Assembly: GCA_934725835.1 (NCBI GenBank)
Contig: CAKVCR010000031.1
Span: 1 to 15,809 of the forward strand
From: an uncultured Odoribacter sp.
GTDB lineage: Bacteria > Bacteroidota > Bacteroidia > Bacteroidales > Marinifilaceae
Direction: 5' to 3'
Length of the DNA stretch: 15,809 bases
The notes under the pieces were generated by a model, which did no database searches, had not been told where the DNA came from, and was given only the letters and a program-made list of their open reading frames with translations. Each line of letters starts with the position of its first letter. The stretch's first letter is position 1. The position numbers and the translations under genes were made by a program. Below are positions 13,379 to 15,809 of this stretch, piece by piece.

Positions 13379-14413
13379 ATGAAAAAATTAATTTATTTGT
13401 TGCTTGTATTTTCATTTTTTTCGTGTGAGAAAAATGAAGTTGTAAACATGACAGATGTTCCGGATATGAATAATATTCCGGAGACACGTGCTGTGAGTTC
13501 GGACGTAACGGTTGAAAACGGTTATTTGGTACTGAAAGATTGGCATGTGTTGGATTCTATAGAAAATATGTGTACTCTTATGACAGATGAAGAACAGGCT
13601 GCTTGGGAAAATAGTTTGGGATTCGAATCTGCCTATACGTATTTTATGCCTTATTTTGATGCCTTTGATGCTCTATCTGAAAAGGAAGAAAAAATTAAGT
13701 TTCAAGAGAAGTATAAGGATATTTTAGGCATAGTCAATACCGGGGAATATTGTGATGTGGAATATCCGTTTGATGCTCGTGGGCGGGCAGCCATTCTTTC
13801 CAAAGACGGTAAGATTAAAATTGGCAATACTTTATGGATATACCAAAAGAACCGAAAAGTAACGATTGAGAATGCGACAGAGGAAAGAATTTCAAAATAT
13901 GCGGATGCGATGATGTCTGATGATGCTACAGGTGTATTTGTAGATTATTATACAAGACCGAAGGCAAGAAAAGGACAACCAAGTAATCATATAGAGTTGG
14001 TCGATACTGCAACTGTATTTTATAATACTGATAAAAATCGTGCTTATAAAATAAGTTTGGATTTACTTCCAGAAAGACAAGATGGTAAACTTCGGTATAC
14101 TTTAGGATTATACCAACAAAGTTTTAGAAATGGTAGTACATACAAGACAAGGTATTCTTGTCAGATATTAAAATTTCGGGCAAATGGAGAAACAATAGAT
14201 GTAAGTAATTATGAAAAAATAACTTCTCCAAGAGGACATGGCGGAAGATATTTTTATATTGCTATAACAGAGAATGATATTGTTCCTAATTTTGATATAG
14301 AAATATCACATTCTTCTCAAGGAGTAGGGGTTGATAAACCATTCCAACATGAATATAGGAAGGGTGGGTGGCAAGGACGTTTTTTCCTTAGAATGCGCTA
14401 TTCAAAATCGTAG
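13379..14413 (+). CDS. Predicted surface lipoprotein, unknown function, paralogue 1
   Basis: The 344-residue protein starts with a short signal peptide and lipobox (FFSC, Cys16); acidic residues follow the cysteine (CEKNE), as in some Bacteroidetes surface-exposed lipoproteins. The mature part is homologous over its whole length to the next gene. Shared landmarks are VENGYLV (45-51), the HVLDS and MC pair (56-65), GFESAY (81-86), YFDAFD (92-97), Cys125 in YCDVEYPF, the near-invariant LSKDGKIKIGNTLWIY (140-155), and GGRYFYIAI (288-296) with PNFDIEISHSSQG near the end. I cannot place it in a characterised family; it may belong to a Bacteroides DUF such as DUF4848, recalled and not verified. It is first in the operon, about 26 nt before its paralogue, and is strikingly AT-rich compared with the genes to the left. 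Confidence 0.85.
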   Translation: MKKLIYLLLVFSFFSCEKNEVVNMTDVPDMNNIPETRAVSSDVTVENGYLVLKDWHVLDSIENMCTLMTDEEQAAWENSLGFESAYTYFMPYFDAFDALSEKEEKIKFQEKYKDILGIVNTGEYCDVEYPFDARGRAAILSKDGKIKIGNTLWIYQKNRKVTIENATEERISKYADAMMSDDATGVFVDYYTRPKARKGQPSNHIELVDTATVFYNTDKNRAYKISLDLLPERQDGKLRYTLGLYQQSFRNGSTYKTRYSCQILKFRANGETIDVSNYEKITSPRGHGGRYFYIAITENDIVPNFDIEISHSSQGVGVDKPFQHEYRKGGWQGRFFLRMRYSKS

Positions 14414-14439
14414 TATGAGAATTTATTAATGTAACGAAT

Positions 14440-15447
14440 ATGAAAATACTATTATTCTTAATTGCAGTTTATGTCCTGACGTCATGTTCAGAAGATAAGG
14501 TTTTGAATCATGATATGCCATTGACTAAAGGAGTTATAAACTATATAACAAATGAAAATGTCTGGGTTGAAAATGGCTATTTGGTGGTAAAGGATTTCCA
14601 TGTTTTGGATTCATTGGAGCAGATGTGTATAGAAATGTCTGAAAACGAAAGGCAGGAATGGGAAAAAAAGATAGGTTTTGAATCCGCTTATTCTCATTTT
14701 AAGTCTTATTTTGATGCTTTTGACGATTTGGAAGATGATAATCAGATGAAGGTTTTTCAAAAGCAGTATCAGGGTGTTGTAAAGATTATTGATGAGAATG
14801 AATGTCTGGATGTGGATTATCCTTTCAATGTTCATGGGAAAGCAGAAATTCTTTCAAAAGATGGGAAGATAAAAATCGGCAATACATTGTGGATATACAA
14901 AAACGATAGGAAAATAACAATTGAAAATGCCTTGAAAGACCGAATAGAAGCTTTTGCGGATGCTGTAAATACCGATAGTGAAAATGGCGTGATTGTAGAT
15001 TATTATAATTTGCCCATGACAAGAGCCGGACAGGCAGATGGGTTTATGACTTTGACAGGAGGAGATCAGCATAAAGATAATCGGAGATACAAGTGGGCAC
15101 TGGATCTTTATCCTGAAAAAGCAGATGGTGAAGAGCGAACTATATTGGCTTTGTATCAGCAGGGATATAAAAGAAAAAATTCAAAAAAAAGCTGGAGGAC
15201 TTATCGTACAACATATACTATTCGTCGATTGGTCAGCAATAAAATGGAAGGTCCTTCAGTTCCCGTTACCTCCTCAGAAAATCGGGGTGGCAGATATTAT
15301 AAGATAGCTATGGTCAGATACGGAAAATTCCCGTCATTTCATATTGAAATAAATCATGAGTCAAGGGGGTACGGAGATGCTCCGAGATTGTTATATGATT
15401 ATGTAGGAGTTGAGGGTAGTGTCATTGAGTCTATAATGAGATATTAA
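14440..15447 (+). CDS. Predicted surface lipoprotein, unknown function, paralogue 2
   Basis: This 335-residue lipoprotein has a lipobox (LTSC, Cys16) followed by SEDK, which resembles the acidic export signal for surface lipoproteins in Bacteroidetes. It is a clear tandem paralogue of the preceding gene. The N-terminal two thirds align well: VENGYLV 43-49, HVLDS 54-58, GFESAY 79-84, YFDAFD 90-95, Cys122, LSKDGKIKIGNTLWIY 138-153. A terminal block, GGRYYKIAM (283-291) with PSFHIEINHESRG, is also shared. The segment at about 190-280 and the last 25 residues differ strongly in sequence. The gene is followed after 7 nt by a hairpin and then by a DUF4249-like lipoprotein gene. The product's ligand or partner is unknown. 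Confidence 0.85.
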   Translation: MKILLFLIAVYVLTSCSEDKVLNHDMPLTKGVINYITNENVWVENGYLVVKDFHVLDSLEQMCIEMSENERQEWEKKIGFESAYSHFKSYFDAFDDLEDDNQMKVFQKQYQGVVKIIDENECLDVDYPFNVHGKAEILSKDGKIKIGNTLWIYKNDRKITIENALKDRIEAFADAVNTDSENGVIVDYYNLPMTRAGQADGFMTLTGGDQHKDNRRYKWALDLYPEKADGEERTILALYQQGYKRKNSKKSWRTYRTTYTIRRLVSNKMEGPSVPVTSSENRGGRYYKIAMVRYGKFPSFHIEINHESRGYGDAPRLLYDYVGVEGSVIESIMRY

Positions 15448-15454
15448 CTATGTG

Positions 15455-15478
15455 CAGTGTCCGATTTTTCGGACACTG
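15455..15478 (+). terminator. Hairpin after the lipoprotein pair, possible attenuator or terminator
   Basis: CAGTGTCCGA (15455-15464) pairs perfectly with TCGGACACTG (15469-15478) over a TTTT loop. The stem is strong, but only TGAAATATTTTG follows, with no long T-run, so termination may be partial. It sits between paralogue 2 and the next gene, which starts 13 nt later. Confidence 0.55.
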
Positions 15479-15491
15479 TGAAATATTTTGT

Positions 15492-15809
15492 ATGAGTCAG
15501 GAAATGAACCGGATATTGAGTGCTATTATATTTATTGTATTTGGATTGTGGGGATGCGAGGAGGTGATAAGTATCGACCTTGGCAAGGAGAAGCCTGCAT
15601 TGGTGTTGAATTGTTTTTTGGTGGAAGGTGACGATACGGTTCGTGTAGCGGTATCGCAGACTCGACCGATGCGTGACACAATCGATTGGAAGACATTTCC
15701 GGATGCAGAGGTGTGTTTGTTTAAAAACGGAGCTTTGGTCGGACGAGCAGAGTGGAATGGAAAGGATTGTTTTGTGTTGCCTTATCGGGTGGAAGCTGAA
15801 CAGACCTAT
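15492..15809 (+). CDS. DUF4249-like lipoprotein, 5' part only
   Basis: The reading frame opens at ATG 15492 (MSQEMNRILS) and stays open for 106 codons to the window edge; an in-frame ATG at 15504 is an alternative start. A signal peptide with lipobox LWGC (Cys26) is followed by EEVISIDLGKEKPALVLNCFLVEGDDTVRVAVSQTRP. This resembles the start of Bacteroidetes DUF4249 lipoproteins, which commonly begin CE.VI.ID with a stretch like 'P.LVVNG.I' after it. In other genomes such proteins are often encoded beside a TonB-dependent receptor, which would have to lie outside this window. It is separated from paralogue 2 by 44 nt and a hairpin. Family assignment is from pattern recognition only. Confidence 0.75.
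   Translation, partial: MSQEMNRILSAIIFIVFGLWGCEEVISIDLGKEKPALVLNCFLVEGDDTVRVAVSQTRPMRDTIDWKTFPDAEVCLFKNGALVGRAEWNGKDCFVLPYRVEAEQTY

Overview
The window looks like chromosomal DNA from a Bacteroidales bacterium, most likely Bacteroides or a close relative. The supporting signs are Bacteroidetes-type promoters (TTTG, about 20 nt, TAnnTTTG) in front of several genes, tRNA genes that do not encode their CCA ends, the gldA-gldF-gldG cluster, a flotillin FloA next to a short NfeD protein, and at the right end a membrane-tethered TPR/LuxR-type regulator beside surface-type lipoproteins. No species is claimed.

Layout, left to right. (1) 1-337: two near-identical tRNA-Arg(ACG) units on the minus strand, each with its own promoter; the upstream unit is followed by a clear terminator. 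(2) 546-1427: dapA on the plus strand with a leader containing a 12-bp inverted repeat. (3) 1429-4599, minus: gldA-gldF-gldG, a compact ABC exporter operon whose last stop codon lies 1 bp from the dapA stop. (4) 4850-7962, minus: a PgpH-type HD phosphohydrolase (predicted c-di-AMP phosphodiesterase) followed 17 bp later by an orphan LacI-family regulator, closed by a strong terminator. (5) 8110-9660, minus: folE then fabD, ended by a long hairpin terminator. (6) 9763-11237, plus: nfeD-like gene and floA, 2 bp apart, ended by a terminator. (7) 11319-11450: a degenerate array with an 11-nt period, directly against the stop codon of the next gene. (8) 11451-15809: an accessory-looking block. It holds a membrane-bound regulator on the minus strand and, divergently, two tandem paralogous lipoproteins of unknown function and the start of a DUF4249-like lipoprotein that runs off the window.

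The left 11 kb is housekeeping: lysine/peptidoglycan precursor synthesis, fatty-acid initiation, folate/pterin synthesis, membrane organisation and second-messenger turnover. The right 4 kb is much richer in AT and is the most likely place for something undescribed. The proposal is that the TPR-transmembrane-LuxR protein senses an envelope signal and controls the divergent lipoproteins. Their intergenic region holds a good plus-strand promoter (13255-13285), an inverted repeat about 55-60 bp upstream of the inferred transcription start, and a 14-bp palindrome in the leader. This linkage is inference; no regulator-site pairing can be proven from sequence alone.

No gene-free stretch exceeds about 290 bases. 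The larger gaps are 292-545 (tRNA promoter, dapA promoter and leader), 4600-4849 (gldA promoter, lacI terminator), 11238-11450 (terminator and 11-nt array) and 13092-13378 (divergent regulatory region).
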